The notes: generated by a model from the sequence alone, not told the origin. 64,000 nt of DNA from Citreicoccus inhibens (GCF_019039035.1 NZ_JAHNZT010000018.1:96097-160096); one strand, 5' to 3'. Positions 47,020 to 55,936 are shown, counted from the stretch's first letter. Numbers and translations are program-made.

Positions 47020-49233
47020 TCAGTGGCCCTCCACCGCCACCCCGGCAGCCGGCGCCTTCACGCCCAGGGCCTGGAAGAGGAACGCGTACATGTCGGCGCT
47101 GGACTCAATGGCCTTGGCCACCTGGTCCGAGCCCTGGTGGCCCGAGTTCGCCTCGATGCGCAGCAGCACCGGCGACGTGTTGCCTGGGGCCGCCTGCATG
47201 GCCGCGACGAACTTGCGCGCGTGCAGCGGGTCCACGCGGTCGTCATGGTCCGCGCTCATCATCAGCAGCGCGGGGTAGCGCACGTCCGGCCGCACGTGGT
47301 GATAGGGCGAGTAGGCATACAGCGTCTTGAACTGCGCCGCGTCCTCCGCCGAGCCGTACTCCGGCGTCCACGTGCGCCCGCTGCCGAAGAGGTGATAGCG
47401 CACCATGTCCAGGAGCGGCACCGCGCACACCGCCGCGCCATACAGCTCCGGGCGCTGCGTCATGGCCGCGCCCACCAGGAGGCCGCCGTTGCTGCCGCCG
47501 TAGATGGCCAGCTTGCTCGGCTGCGTGTAGTGCTCGCGCGCCAGGTACTCGGCCGCCGCGTGGAAGTCGTCGAACACGTTCTGCTTGTTCGCCAGCCGGC
47601 CCGCGTCATGCCACGCCTTGCCGTACTCGCCCCCACCGCGCAGGTTGGCCACCGCGTACACGCCGCCCGCGTCCAGCCAGGGCAGGATGTTGGAGCGGAA
47701 GGCGGGCTGCATGCTCACGAAGAAGCCGCCGTACCCGTACAGGAGCGTGGGCGCGGTGCCGTCGCGCTTCAGGCCCTTGCGGTACACCACGAACATGGGC
47801 ACCCGCGTACCATCCTTGGATGGGTAGAAGACCTGCTCCACCGTGTACGCGTCCGGGTCCATGGGCATCTCCACCCGCGACCACAGGCTCACCTTCCCGC
47901 TCGCGACGGACGTCTTGTAGACCTGCCGCGGCGTGGTGAAGGAGCTGAAGGAGAAGTACGCCTCGTCCGAGTCCTCCTGCCCCAGCAGGTTGGACGCGGC
48001 CCCCACGCCGGGCAGTTGCACCGTGCGCACGGGCTTGCCCTCCAGCGTGGCCAGGCGGACCTCCGTCGCGGCGTCGCGCAGGTACTCGAGCGTCAGGTGC
48101 CCGCCGACAATCGCGGTGCTCTCCAGAGAGGCCGCCGGGTCCTCGGCGACCAGCTCGCGCCACGCGGCGCGCTCGGGCTTGGTCGGATTCACGACGAACA
48201 CGCGCTGGCGCGGGGCGCCCTCGTCCGTGGTGACGTAGAAGCGGTCCTTCCACGCCAGCACGGTGTACTTGGCGCCCTGCCCCTTCACGAGCAGCCGCCA
48301 GTCCTTCTCACCCGGGTGCTTCCAGTAGACGTCGTTCTCGCTCCACCCGCGGATGACGTAGGCGAAGAGGAACTTGCCGTCACGGCTCAGGTCGCCCTGG
48401 AGGAACGTGGTGGGGTCACCCGTGCGCGGGTGCACCAGCGCGTCGTTCTTGGGGTCCTGGCCCAACTGGTGGAAGCGCAGCGTGGTGTAGCCGGGGCGCG
48501 CGTCCACGGGGATGCTCGGGTCGGTGGGCAGCCACTCGTAATAGAAGCCCTTGCCGTCGGGCGTCCAATGCGGCCCGGCGTACTTGGCGCCCTCGATGAC
48601 GTCGACCTTGGACCACTCGCCCGAGTCCACGTCGAGCACGTGCAGCACGGCCTCGTCCGCGGCGTTGGGCCGCTGCGCGAACACCACGCGCTTGCCATCC
48701 CACGAGGGCACCCACGTGCCCAGGGACACGGTGCCGTCCTTGCTCCAGCCGTTCGGGTCGAGGAGCACCTTCTCCGCGCCGGCCTCGCCGTCGCGCCAGT
48801 AGAGGATGGCCTTCTCCTTGTCCTTGTGGGTGCGGAAGTAGAAGTACCGGTTGGCCCGCCGCAGCGGCGCGGTCATCGAGTCCACGTAGTACAGCTCGCG
48901 GAAGCGCCGGGCGAGCGCGTCACGGCCCGGCATCTGGGCCAGCGCGGCGCGGGCCTGCTCATTCTCGGCCTTCATCCACGCCTGCACCTCGGGCGACTTC
49001 TCGTCCTCGAGCCAGCGATAGGGGTCCGCCACCTGCACGCCGTGCACGGTGTCCACGATGGGTTGGGACGGGGTGTGGGGATAAGCCATCCGGGAGACCT
49101 CCTCCGAACGAGCCGCGGCGACCGCGGGCCGGGCATCCGCCGAGGCGGACGCGGGAACGGCCTCGCGCGCGGCCTCCTGCGTGGTGGCGCACGCCGCGAG
49201 GGACATCAGGGCGGGAACGAGCAGCTTTCGCAT
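47020..49233 (-). CDS. prolyl oligopeptidase family serine peptidase, lipoprotein
   Basis: 737 aa from the ATG giving a lipoprotein signal (MRKLLVPALMSLAAC). The family opening YPHTPSQPIVDTVHGVQVADPYRWLED is followed by a beta-propeller about 110-470 and the alpha/beta-hydrolase domain. The latter has nucleophile Ser581 in GGSNGG, the Asp in SADHDDRVD and the His in SGHQGSDQ. It cleaves short peptides after proline. The lipid anchor would place it in the envelope, consistent with degrading exogenous peptides. It sits between clpX and lon on the same strand. Confidence 0.94.
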   Translation of the reverse strand: MRKLLVPALMSLAACATTQEAAREAVPASASADARPAVAAARSEEVSRMAYPHTPSQPIVDTVHGVQVADPYRWLEDEKSPEVQAWMKAENEQARAALAQMPGRDALARRFRELYYVDSMTAPLRRANRYFYFRTHKDKEKAILYWRDGEAGAEKVLLDPNGWSKDGTVSLGTWVPSWDGKRVVFAQRPNAADEAVLHVLDVDSGEWSKVDVIEGAKYAGPHWTPDGKGFYYEWLPTDPSIPVDARPGYTTLRFHQLGQDPKNDALVHPRTGDPTTFLQGDLSRDGKFLFAYVIRGWSENDVYWKHPGEKDWRLLVKGQGAKYTVLAWKDRFYVTTDEGAPRQRVFVVNPTKPERAAWRELVAEDPAASLESTAIVGGHLTLEYLRDAATEVRLATLEGKPVRTVQLPGVGAASNLLGQEDSDEAYFSFSSFTTPRQVYKTSVASGKVSLWSRVEMPMDPDAYTVEQVFYPSKDGTRVPMFVVYRKGLKRDGTAPTLLYGYGGFFVSMQPAFRSNILPWLDAGGVYAVANLRGGGEYGKAWHDAGRLANKQNVFDDFHAAAEYLAREHYTQPSKLAIYGGSNGGLLVGAAMTQRPELYGAAVCAVPLLDMVRYHLFGSGRTWTPEYGSAEDAAQFKTLYAYSPYHHVRPDVRYPALLMMSADHDDRVDPLHARKFVAAMQAAPGNTSPVLLRIEANSGHQGSDQVAKAIESSADMYAFLFQALGVKAPAAGVAVEGH

Positions 49234-49271
49234 GGGCCGAAGCAGATACAGAAAGCCAACGGCCCGTCCCA

Positions 49272-49319
49272 CAAAAAGTGAGCCCCGCGACAAGGCCCGC
49301 CTGCCCTCCCGTCGCGGGG
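49272..49319 (-). terminator. Rho-independent terminator downstream of clpX
   Basis: Perfect 9-base arms CCCCGCGAC (49283-49291) and GTCGCGGGG (49311-49319). On the minus strand they are followed within five bases by TTTTT. A second, weaker inverted repeat (GGGGCGCGTC at 49335-49344 with its complement at 49370-49379) lies just before it. Confidence 0.7.
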
Positions 49320-49427
49320 TACTTGAGAACACCCGGGGCGCGTCCGAGTCGCTGGCTTCGCGACCGCGTGACGCGCCCCGTCAGACTGCGCTCCTCCTCG
49401 AGGGAGTCACCCCGGGGGAAGCGAGAC

Positions 49428-50708
49428 TCAGGCCGATTCCTTCTTCGGCTCGGCGGCGTCCTTCTCTTGCGCGTGAAGGATGACGGGGTCGCTCTTCTTG
49501 AGGATGACCTCCTCGGAGATGACCACCTCGCGCACCGTCTTGCGGGACGGGATTTCGTACATCACGTCCAGCATGGCCGTCTCCAGGATGGAGCGCAGGC
49601 CGCGCGCGCCCGCCTTGCGGCGGATGGCCTCCGAGGCGATGGCCTTGAGCGCGCCATCCGTGAACTTCAGCGCCACGCCGTCCAGCTCGAAGAGCTTGCG
49701 GTACTGCTTGGTGAGCGCGTTCTTGGGCTGGCCCAGGATGTTCACCAGCGCCGGCTCGTCCAGCTCCTCGAGCGCGGTGATGATGGGCAGACGGCCGATG
49801 AACTCCGGAATCATGCCGAACTTGAGCAGGTCCTCCGGCTCCACGTGCTTGAGCAGCTCGGAGAGGTTGCGCTGCTTCTTCGACTGGATCTCCGCGCCGA
49901 AGCCCAGGCTGCGTCCACCCAGACGCCGCTCGATGATCTGCTCCAGGCCGCCGAAGGCGCCGCCGCAGATGAAGAGGATGTTGGTGGTGTCCACCTGCAG
50001 GAACTCCTGCTGGGGGTGCTTGCGTCCACCCTTGGGCGGAACGTTGGCCACCGTGCCCTCGATGATCTTCAACAGCGCCTGCTGCACGCCCTCACCGCTC
50101 ACGTCGCGGGTGATGGACGGGTTCTCCGACTTGCGGGCGATCTTGTCGATCTCATCGATGTAGACGATGCCGCGCTGGGCCCGTTCGATGTCGTGGTCGG
50201 CCGCCTGCAACAGGTTGACGATGATGTTCTCCACGTCCTCGCCCACGTAGCCCGCCTCGGTGAGGCACGTGGCGTCCGCGATGGTGAACGGAACGTTGAG
50301 AATGCGCGCGAGCGTCTGCGCCAGCAGCGTCTTTCCAGACCCGGTGGGACCGAGCAGCAGGATGTTGCTCTTCTGCAGCTCCACGTCGTCCATCGCGATC
50401 TTGGACTCGATGCGCTTGTAATGGTTGTGCACCGCCACGGAGAGCGTCTTCTTGGCGCGCTCCTGACCCACCACGTACTCATCCAGCACGGCCTTGATCT
50501 CGCTCGGCCGAGGGATGCGCAGCTTGGTGTCCTTGGTCTCCTCGCGGTCAATCTCCTCCGCGATGATGTCGTTGCACAGCCCGATGCACTCGTCGCAGAT
50601 GTAGACCGTTGGGCCCGCGATGAGCTTCTTCACTTCCTTCTGGGACTTGCCGCAGAAGGAGCAGCAGAGGGTCTGGTTGTCTCGCTTCTCCACGTTCTTG
50701 CCCGCCAT
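49428..50708 (-). CDS. clpX: ClpX ATPase subunit of ClpXP
   Basis: 426 aa. N-terminal zinc-binding domain with Cys16, Cys19, Cys38 and Cys41. The AAA+ module has Walker A GPTGSGKT at 120-127, Walker [10 protein letters not shown], the pore loop region GYVGEDVE, and the ClpP-docking IGF-equivalent loop LGFGAEIQ. It unfolds tagged substrates and feeds them to ClpP, encoded immediately upstream. The 225-bp clpP-clpX gap contains a terminator, so clpX probably also has its own promoter. Confidence 0.96.
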   Translation of the reverse strand: MAGKNVEKRDNQTLCCSFCGKSQKEVKKLIAGPTVYICDECIGLCNDIIAEEIDREETKDTKLRIPRPSEIKAVLDEYVVGQERAKKTLSVAVHNHYKRIESKIAMDDVELQKSNILLLGPTGSGKTLLAQTLARILNVPFTIADATCLTEAGYVGEDVENIIVNLLQAADHDIERAQRGIVYIDEIDKIARKSENPSITRDVSGEGVQQALLKIIEGTVANVPPKGGRKHPQQEFLQVDTTNILFICGGAFGGLEQIIERRLGGRSLGFGAEIQSKKQRNLSELLKHVEPEDLLKFGMIPEFIGRLPIITALEELDEPALVNILGQPKNALTKQYRKLFELDGVALKFTDGALKAIASEAIRRKAGARGLRSILETAMLDVMYEIPSRKTVREVVISEEVILKKSDPVILHAQEKDAAEPKKESA

Positions 50709-50775
50709 GAATTCCCTCGCTGCGCCGGTAAAGCCCCTACCCCGTTAAACGCCCCGCACCTGGAAACCCTGATTC

Positions 50776-50805
50776 AATCTAGTCAGCCCCTGTCCAGGGC
50801 GTCCA
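50776..50805 (-). promoter_or_regulatory. possible clpX promoter
   Basis: Minus-strand TGGACG (50805-50800), 18-base spacer, TAGATT (50781-50776). Both hexamers match four of six sigma70 positions. It lies between the clpP terminator and the clpX start. Confidence 0.35.
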
Positions 50806-50845
50806 CGGAGCTTCCAGGTACTTAACAAGCAGCGGCAACGCGGCG

Positions 50846-50896
50846 CAGAAAGCAGAAAGCCGGAGGCGCGGGCCATCATTCCCCGCAGCCTCCGGC
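50846..50896 (-). terminator. Rho-independent terminator between clpP and clpX
   Basis: Arms GCCGGAGGC (50859-50867) and GCCTCCGGC (50888-50896), extended inward by GCGGG/CCCGC with one bulged A. On the minus strand the stem is followed by TTTCTGCTTTCTG. It implies that much clpP transcription stops before clpX. Confidence 0.72.
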
Positions 50897-50933
50897 CGCT
50901 AGAGCGAGGCCCGTCGAGGGCCCCGGCGCCTGC

Positions 50934-51551
50934 CTACTTCTTCTCTTCCTTGCCAGCCACCGACTTCCGGGGGTCCTGGATGGCGTCGATGATGCCGTAC
51001 GCCTTCGCCTCCGACGCCCCCATGAAGTAGTCGCGGTCGGTGTCCTTCTCCACGCGCTCGATGGACTGGCCCGTGTGCTTGACGATGAGCTCGTTGAGCC
51101 GGGCCTTCATGCGGAGGATTTCCCGCGCCTGGATCTCGATGTCCGTCGCCTGACCGCGCGCGCCGCCGAGCGGCTGGTGAATCATGATGCGACTGGAGGG
51201 CAAGGTGAAGCGCTTGCCCTTCGCGCCGGCGAGCAGCAGCACCGCGCCCATGGACGCGGCCTGCCCCACGCAGATGGTGGACACCGGCGACTTGACGTAC
51301 TGCATCGTGTCGTAGATGGCCAACCCGGCGGTCACCGACCCGCCCGGCGAGTTGATGTAGAGGTTGATGTCCTTGTCCGGGTCCTCGGACTCGAGGAACA
51401 GGAGCTGCGCGACGATGACGTTCGCGACGTCATCGTCGATCTCCGTCCCGAGCATCACGATGCGGTCCTTCAGGAGCCGGCTGTAGATGTCGTACGAGCG
51501 CTCACCCCGATGGGTCTGCTCGATGACGTAGGGAACGGGCATGAAGGGCAT
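50934..51551 (-). CDS. clpP: ClpP protease subunit
   Basis: 205 aa. Catalytic triad Ser100 (GQAASMGAV), His125 ([10 protein letters not shown]) and Asp174 (DTDRDYFM), with the YINSPGGSV oxyanion-hole segment. The N-terminal [21 protein letters not shown] is the axial-pore region. It forms the tetradecameric proteolytic chamber used with ClpX. It is 36 bp downstream of the trigger-factor gene. Confidence 0.96.
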   Translation of the reverse strand: MPFMPVPYVIEQTHRGERSYDIYSRLLKDRIVMLGTEIDDDVANVIVAQLLFLESEDPDKDINLYINSPGGSVTAGLAIYDTMQYVKSPVSTICVGQAASMGAVLLLAGAKGKRFTLPSSRIMIHQPLGGARGQATDIEIQAREILRMKARLNELIVKHTGQSIERVEKDTDRDYFMGASEAKAYGIIDAIQDPRKSVAGKEEKK

Positions 51552-51587
51552 GACGTGGACCTCGCAAGGGGACTCGGCGGAAAGACC

Positions 51588-52865
51588 TCAGGAATACTTC
51601 GCTCGGCCCTTCAGGAATTCAATCGTCTTTTCCTCTCGGAGTCGCAGAGACAACCCCAGCCGCTCGTCCTCGCCCTTGAAGTACTTCTTCACCTGGGCCA
51701 CGGGCTGGTTCGCCTCGGCGGCGAGTTCCTCGATGCGCTTCTCGACGTCCGCGTCGGTCGACTGGATGCTCTCCTTCTGGGCAACCGCCTCGAAGAGCAA
51801 CGTCCCCTTCACTTCCTGGACGGCCTTCTCGCGCATCTCGTCGCGCAGGCGGTTGAAGTCCAGGTTGAGGCGGCGCGGATCGATTCCCTGGCGCGCCATC
51901 TGGCGCAGGGCACCGTCCAGCATGGAGTCGATGGCGCGCTCGACCATGGCGCGCGGAACCTCGAAGGCGTTGCGCTCGATGAGGACCTTGATGAGCGCCT
52001 CGCGCTCGTCCTGCTGAGCCTGCGCCTTGCGGGCCTTCTCCATGTCCGCGCGCAGCTTCGTGCGCAGCTCCTCCGCCGTCTGCGCCATGCCCGTGCCCTG
52101 GGCGAACGCGTCGTCCAGCGCCGGGAGGACCATCTTCTGCAGCGCCTTGACGGTGATGTGGAAGCGCGCCGACTTCCCGCGCACCTCCTCCGCCTGGTAG
52201 TCGGCCGGGAAGGTGTAGTCGATGTCCTTCGACTCGCCGACCTTCACGCCCGCGAGCGCCTCGATGCTGCCCTGGATGAGCTCACCGGGACGCACCTGCA
52301 CGCCAATGCCCTCGGCCTTGCTGCCCTCGAAGGCATTGCCATCCACCGTCGCCTCGAAGTCGATGGTGACCTGATCGCCCGCGGCGGCCACGTCGCGATC
52401 CGTGACGGCCTCCACGCGGCCCTGCGACTGGCGCATGCGCTCGAGCTGCTCGTCCACCTGCGCGTCGGACACGGCGGTGTCCACCTTGGCGAGCGGAAGG
52501 GCGTCGTACTCCTTCGCCTCCACCTTGGGCTTCACCTCGACGCGCGCCTCGTAGGCGAACGGCGCGTCCGGCTTGAGGCCGGAGTTGGTGACCTGCGGCG
52601 AGGAGACGGCCTCCACCTTGTGCGCGCGCACGGCCTCCAGATACGAGGTCTGCACCACGCGCTGGATGACGTCGTCCTCCACCTGCTCCCGGAAGCGCTG
52701 CTCCAGGATGCGACGGGGAACCTTGCCCGGGCGGAAGCCGGGCAGCTTCACCTGCCGGCCGAGCGCGGTATATGCGCGGGTGAGCTCTTCCGCCACGCGG
52801 GCGGTGTCGACCTCGATGGAGAGCTTCTTCTCGATGGGAGAGAGCTCCTCGACCTGGACCTTCAT
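51588..52865 (-). CDS. tig: trigger factor (ribosome-associated chaperone)
   Basis: 425 aa from [15 protein letters not shown], the conserved trigger-factor N-terminus; an upstream in-frame ATG adds 11 non-conserved residues. The ribosome-binding domain includes [18 protein letters not shown] (GFRxGxxP loop). Then come the FKBP-type PPIase domain about 155-240 ([29 protein letters not shown]) and a helical C-terminal chaperone cage. Classic tig-clpP-clpX order. A plausible promoter lies 67 bp upstream. Confidence 0.95.
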   Translation of the reverse strand: MKVQVEELSPIEKKLSIEVDTARVAEELTRAYTALGRQVKLPGFRPGKVPRRILEQRFREQVEDDVIQRVVQTSYLEAVRAHKVEAVSSPQVTNSGLKPDAPFAYEARVEVKPKVEAKEYDALPLAKVDTAVSDAQVDEQLERMRQSQGRVEAVTDRDVAAAGDQVTIDFEATVDGNAFEGSKAEGIGVQVRPGELIQGSIEALAGVKVGESKDIDYTFPADYQAEEVRGKSARFHITVKALQKMVLPALDDAFAQGTGMAQTAEELRTKLRADMEKARKAQAQQDEREALIKVLIERNAFEVPRAMVERAIDSMLDGALRQMARQGIDPRRLNLDFNRLRDEMREKAVQEVKGTLLFEAVAQKESIQSTDADVEKRIEELAAEANQPVAQVKKYFKGEDERLGLSLRLREEKTIEFLKGRAKYS

Positions 52866-52931
52866 ACGGGCCTCGCTCGCCGCCGTGCTGGGCATCAAAC
52901 CCCTGACGGCGCCGGATAAGTGGGACGTGCG

Positions 52932-52960
52932 CGTTTAGGGGATAGGCACGAGCGGGTCAA
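52932..52960 (-). promoter_or_regulatory. possible sigma70 promoter of tig
   Basis: Minus-strand TTGACC (52960-52955), 17-base spacer, TAAACG (52937-52932). It lies just past the 3' end of tRNA-Leu, so tig need not depend on tRNA transcription. Confidence 0.45.
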
Positions 52961-52967
52961 CGCGAAA

Positions 52968-53049
52968 TGGGCGAGGAGGGACTCGAACCCTCACACCTTG
53001 CGGTACCAGATCCTAAGTCTGGTGCGTCTACCAGTTTCGCCACCCGCCC
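52968..53049 (-). tRNA. tRNA-Leu (UAG)
   Basis: 82 bases. Acceptor arms GGGCGGG and CTCGCCC with one G-U pair, discriminator A. The anticodon stem CCAGA/TCTGG holds loop CTTAGGA, anticodon UAG. A variable arm and the T-loop TTCGAGT are present. CCA is not encoded. Confidence 0.95.
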
Positions 53050-53150
53050 GACGGTCCCCGCGTGCGCTTCTCGTCTTACCGCGAAACACTGACACCAGGG
53101 CAGTCCTTCGCGCGGCGCTGGCTGACGCGCGACCACCCGGAACCTGGTGC

Positions 53151-53192
53151 TGAAAAACAAACGGGGCCCCTTCATCGCTGAAGGGGCCCCGT
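53151..53192 (-). terminator. strong Rho-independent terminator after tRNA-Lys
   Basis: Perfect 12-base arms ACGGGGCCCCTT (53161-53172) and AAGGGGCCCCGT (53181-53192), followed on the minus strand by TTGTTTTTC. It starts 2 bp after the tRNA-Lys 3' end and separates it from tRNA-Leu. Confidence 0.92.
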
Positions 53193-53194
53193 GA

Positions 53195-53267
53195 TGAGAG
53201 CGGAGGGAATCGAACCCACAACCTATGGATTAAGAGTCCATTGCTCTGCCAATTGAGCTACGCTCCC
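53195..53267 (-). tRNA. tRNA-Lys (CUU)
   Basis: 73 bases. Acceptor GGGAGCG/CGCTCTC, discriminator A. Anticodon stem ATGGA/TCCAT with loop CTCTTAA, anticodon CUU. D-loop AGCTCAATTGGCAGAGC and T-loop GGTTCGATT are canonical. CCA is not encoded. Confidence 0.96.
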
Positions 53268-53313
53268 GGACCTGCGCTCGGTGTGTCGCGTTCGCGACGT
53301 CCAAGTGGCGGCG

Positions 53314-53342
53314 TAACTACCGTGGCCTGTGCGCGCTGTCAA
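53314..53342 (-). promoter_or_regulatory. sigma70 promoter of tRNA-Lys
   Basis: Minus-strand TTGACA (53342-53337, perfect -35), 17-base spacer, TAGTTA (53319-53314), about 45 bases before the tRNA 5' end. It lies in the 335-bp gene-free stretch 53268-53602, which otherwise contains only the hairpin in front of the Bet gene. Confidence 0.75.
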
Positions 53343-53557
53343 AGCGTTTTCGCACGTCCCTGCTTCATTCTTTCTGTTCGCGGCTGGACGGCCGAGTTCC
53401 GGCCTGGCTCCGCGCTGCCGCCCCGCGCACGTGAAGCCCCCGTCGGCACGGGCTGTTGCTCCTCGCCGCGGCCCGCATTCCGTCCTCGGAGCAAGAGCAG
53501 TCACGCACCGAGAGCGAAGCGCGGGCGGCCCCAGCCACGAACGAGGCGGCGCCATGC

Positions 53558-53584
53558 GGGCGGACGGGGGTCGTCCGCCCTTTT
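53558..53584 (+). terminator. intrinsic terminator / candidate attenuator in front of bet-like gene
   Basis: Perfect 8-base GC arms GGGCGGAC (53558-53565) and GTCCGCCC (53573-53580), 7-base loop, then TTTT on the + strand. It ends 18 bp before the Bet/RecT start codon. No + strand gene precedes it in 290 bp, so it either ends a short leader transcript or attenuates the gene. Confidence 0.7.
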
Positions 53585-53602
53585 CGAGCAGCAAGGCAGG
53601 AG

Positions 53603-54631
53603 ATGACCGTGACGGAAGCGAATGCGAAGACGGAGGCCTCGGTGGCCTCAGGCAATCCGTGGAGCCGGGAGCGCGTGGAGCTGATCAAGCGCACCATCTG
53701 CCCACGGGGCATTGGCGAGGACGAGTTCGCCCTCTTCATCGAGCAGTGCAAGCGCAGCGGGTTGGATCCGCTGCTCAAGGAGGCCTTCTGCGTGGCGCGC
53801 CGGCAGAACACCGGCACCCGTGAGCGGCCCAACTGGACGACCAAGTACGAGTTCCAGCCGTCCGAGGCCGGCATGCTCGCCCGCGCCGAGCGCTTCCCGG
53901 ATTTCAAGGGCATCCAGGCGAGCGCCGTGTTCGCCGAGGATGAAATCATCGTCGACCAGGGCAAGGGCGAGGTGGTGCACCGCTTCAACCCGGCCAAGCG
54001 CAAGGGCGCGCTCGTGGGCGCCTGGTCTCGCGTCGTGCGTGACGCGAAGCTTCCTGTCGTGGTGTGGCTCGATTTCTCCGGCTACGTGCAGCAGACACCG
54101 CTGTGGGCGCGCATCCCGACGACGATGATCGAGAAGTGCGCCCGCGTGGCGGTGCTCCGAAAGGCGTACCCCGAGGCCTTCGGCGGCCTGTACGTCCGAG
54201 AGGAGATGCCCGCCGACGAGTTCGAGTCCCTGCACGACGAACCGGCGCCCGCGACGGGGGCCTATGAGGTGCTCGGAGCGAAGCCGGGGCCCGTGAAGGC
54301 TTCGTTCTCTCCCCTGCCGATGGCACCGCCAACGAAGGACGAGGCAGAGGCCGCGCGACTCTCCGTGGATGTGCCGTTGGCGCCAGCGGCGGACCGGACC
54401 CACTCCGTGCTGGTGGCGTTCGGTCCCCACAAGGGCAAGACGACCACTGAGCTGACCGACTCCGAGCTGACCGAGACCATCGACCTGGCCCACGAAAAGC
54501 TGATGGAGCAGCCCAAGGCGCGCTGGGCCAAGGCGATGCGTGAGAACCTCACGGCGCTAGAGGCCGAGACGGAGCTGCGCTTCCACGGCCCCACGCCAAA
54601 GGGAACGAGCGCGAGCGCGCAGGACGCCTGA
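53603..54631 (+). CDS. phage-type recombination protein Bet (RecT/Redbeta single-strand annealing protein)
   Basis: 342 aa from the ATG with AAGG seven bases upstream. The Bet core covers about 15-200: ELIKRTICPRGIGEDEFALFIEQCKRSGLDP, EAFCVARR, YEFQPSEAGMLARAERFPDF and the family segment TPLWARIPTTMIEKCARVAVLRKAYPEAFGGLYVREEM. Such proteins anneal complementary single strands in recombination, normally beside an exonuclease and often a SSB; neither is present here. The ~120-residue C-terminal part ends in FGPHKGKTTTELTD, similar to the small GxxKGK module at the C-terminus of ExoX-like or DUF3820 proteins. It lies alone between minus-strand tRNA genes, suggesting a domesticated phage gene. 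Confidence 0.88.
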   Translation: MTVTEANAKTEASVASGNPWSRERVELIKRTICPRGIGEDEFALFIEQCKRSGLDPLLKEAFCVARRQNTGTRERPNWTTKYEFQPSEAGMLARAERFPDFKGIQASAVFAEDEIIVDQGKGEVVHRFNPAKRKGALVGAWSRVVRDAKLPVVVWLDFSGYVQQTPLWARIPTTMIEKCARVAVLRKAYPEAFGGLYVREEMPADEFESLHDEPAPATGAYEVLGAKPGPVKASFSPLPMAPPTKDEAEAARLSVDVPLAPAADRTHSVLVAFGPHKGKTTTELTDSELTETIDLAHEKLMEQPKARWAKAMRENLTALEAETELRFHGPTPKGTSASAQDA

Positions 54632-54849
54632 GACACGCGGCACGGCCCTTCCCGGAGGAACGCATGCTTCTGGGAGGGGCATTCTCGCGCGAGCCAGCAA
54701 CGTCGCGAGCTGCGCACGTGGACAACGCGCAGAGAAGAACCGAGGTGCGGTGAGGTGTCTCGGGTGAGCGCTGGGAGGCTCGCTCAACTTGCGTTGACGA
54801 GCGCTCGACCAACACCCGAGTCCCAAGCTGCATCCGGGACTTCGAGAAG

Positions 54850-54923
54850 CGCGCCCAGAGGGACTTGAACCCCCAACCCCTGGCTTCGAAGGCCAGTGCT
54901 CTATCCAGTTGAGCTATGGACGC
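54850..54923 (-). tRNA. tRNA-Arg (UCG)
   Basis: 74 bases. Acceptor GCGTCCA/TGGGCGC with one mismatch-tolerant G-T, discriminator G. Anticodon stem CTGGC/GCCAG with loop CTTCGAA, anticodon UCG. T-loop GGTTCAAGT. It is 21 bp downstream of tRNA-His on the same strand, probably one transcript. Confidence 0.94.
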
Positions 54924-54944
54924 AGGGCAAGGCGGGCGAAACAG

Positions 54945-55019
54945 GGCGGCCAACCGGGATCGAACCGGTAACCTCCGGAGTCACAGTCCGGCGCTCTAAC
55001 CAGTTGAGCTATGGCCGCC
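54945..55019 (-). tRNA. tRNA-His (GUG)
   Basis: 75 bases including the encoded extra G at position -1, paired with discriminator C73, the histidine-tRNA identity element. Acceptor GCGGCCA/TGGCCGC. Anticodon stem CCGGA/TCCGG with loop CTGTGAC, anticodon GUG. Confidence 0.96.
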
Positions 55020-55040
55020 GTCACCACGAAAACGCCGGCT

Positions 55041-55069
55041 TCCCTACCTCGGAACCCGGGCCTGTTCAA
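55041..55069 (-). promoter_or_regulatory. sigma70 promoter of tRNA-His/tRNA-Arg(UCG)
   Basis: Minus-strand TTGAAC (55069-55064), 17-base spacer, TAGGGA (55046-55041), ending 21 bp before the tRNA-His 5' end. The rest of 55070-55300 shows no feature I can support. Confidence 0.6.
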
Positions 55070-55300
55070 GGTCCAAATGTGCGATCGCGCGCGCGCACCT
55101 TCCGGATCCCTCGCGCCAGAACTTGCCGCTGCGCGCAACCCCTTGGAATCCGATGGATTCTCCACCCCGAGGGGGGTCGCGCCTCATTCTAGCGAAGCCA
55201 GCCTTTCCCCGTCGTGGATGTCGCGCCCAGGCAGAAGCCGAGGCTGCGAGCGACACAGAGCGCACGCAGACTGGAGGACTCCTCACGAAAGGCGTCCCGC

Positions 55301-55558
55301 ATGATTCGGAGTCTTGCGACCGCAGCAATCCTCGCCATTGGCCTGCTCGGCTGTGGCGGCCCCACCCCGGATGCCGAACCGGCCGCGGCGCTCGCACCGG
55401 AGACACAGACGTCTCCCCTCGATGGACACGTGGGCCAATGCGGCCCCACCCCACAGGGCCAGCACTGCACGACCTGCTGCTTGGATTCGACGGGACATGT
55501 CGCGTCCTGCGCAGGCCCGGCCGGGTGCGGCTCCGGAGGACCTGCACTGGCGAACTGA
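55301..55558 (+). CDS. small Cys-rich lipoprotein
   Basis: 85 aa. Lipoprotein signal MIRSLATAAILAIGLLGC with lipid-acceptor Cys18. The mature part is an Ala/Pro/Thr spacer followed by a cluster of six cysteines (GQCGP, HCTTCCLD, ASCAGPAGC), which could form disulphides or bind metal. It is encoded on the + strand between minus-strand tRNA genes. No family recognised. The signal sequence and Cys pattern argue for a genuine gene although the Shine-Dalgarno is weak. Confidence 0.65.
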   Translation: MIRSLATAAILAIGLLGCGGPTPDAEPAAALAPETQTSPLDGHVGQCGPTPQGQHCTTCCLDSTGHVASCAGPAGCGSGGPALAN

Positions 55559-55620
55559 CTCGTACGCCGCAGGCATCCCACAGGACAGACACCGCATCGA
55601 GCGAGAAGAAGCCGGGTCCT

Positions 55621-55644
55621 GCTCCCGCCCACCGAGGCGGGAGC
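55621..55644. terminator. inverted repeat, possible terminator
   Basis: Perfect 9-base arms GCTCCCGCC (55621-55629) and GGCGGGAGC (55636-55644). On the minus strand it follows tRNA-Arg(UCU) by 34 bp with a moderately T-rich flank (CTTCTTCTC). On the + strand it follows the lipoprotein gene by 62 bp without a T run. It may serve either. Confidence 0.45.
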
Positions 55645-55677
55645 AGTGTCCTCGAGAATCTTTGACGCCGGGTCGAG

Positions 55678-55751
55678 CGCCCCAGGCAGGACTCGAACCT
55701 GCGACCCCCGGCTTAGAAGGCCGGTGCTCTATCCAGCTGAGCTACTGGAGC
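55678..55751 (-). tRNA. tRNA-Arg (UCU)
   Basis: 74 bases. Acceptor GCTCCAG/CTGGGGC, discriminator G. Anticodon stem CCGGC/GCCGG with loop CTTCTAA, anticodon UCU. It is 39 bp downstream of tRNA-Pro, probably co-transcribed. Confidence 0.95.
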
Positions 55752-55790
55752 TGGCCGCGAAATCCCTCTTCGCTACGGCTTCACTTCAAA

Positions 55791-55864
<74 letters not shown>

Positions 55865-55876
55865 AGAAGTGCGGGC

Positions 55877-55906
55877 ATTCTTGGCCCATCGTGGATGCAC
55901 ACGCAA
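55877..55906 (-). promoter_or_regulatory. possible promoter of tRNA-Pro/tRNA-Arg(UCU)
   Basis: Minus-strand TTGCGT (55906-55901), 18-base spacer, AAGAAT (55882-55877), 12 bp before the tRNA-Pro 5' end. Moderate match to sigma70. Confidence 0.35.
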
Positions 55907-55936
55907 GGGTGCAATGACGAACGCCCGTCACCTTCC

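Noticed and set aside
47023..49281. 752-codon + strand frame opposite the prolyl oligopeptidase
   Set aside because: Shadow frame. The minus strand has the full catalytic Ser/Asp/His set of the peptidase.
51075..52919. 614-codon + strand frame opposite clpP and tig
   Set aside because: It covers two well-conserved minus-strand genes and has no domain signature.
54780..54804. Imperfect inverted repeat GCTCGCTCAAC / GTTGACGAGC downstream of tRNA-Arg(UCG)
   Set aside because: It has a bulge and no T run on the minus strand, so I do not call it a terminator.
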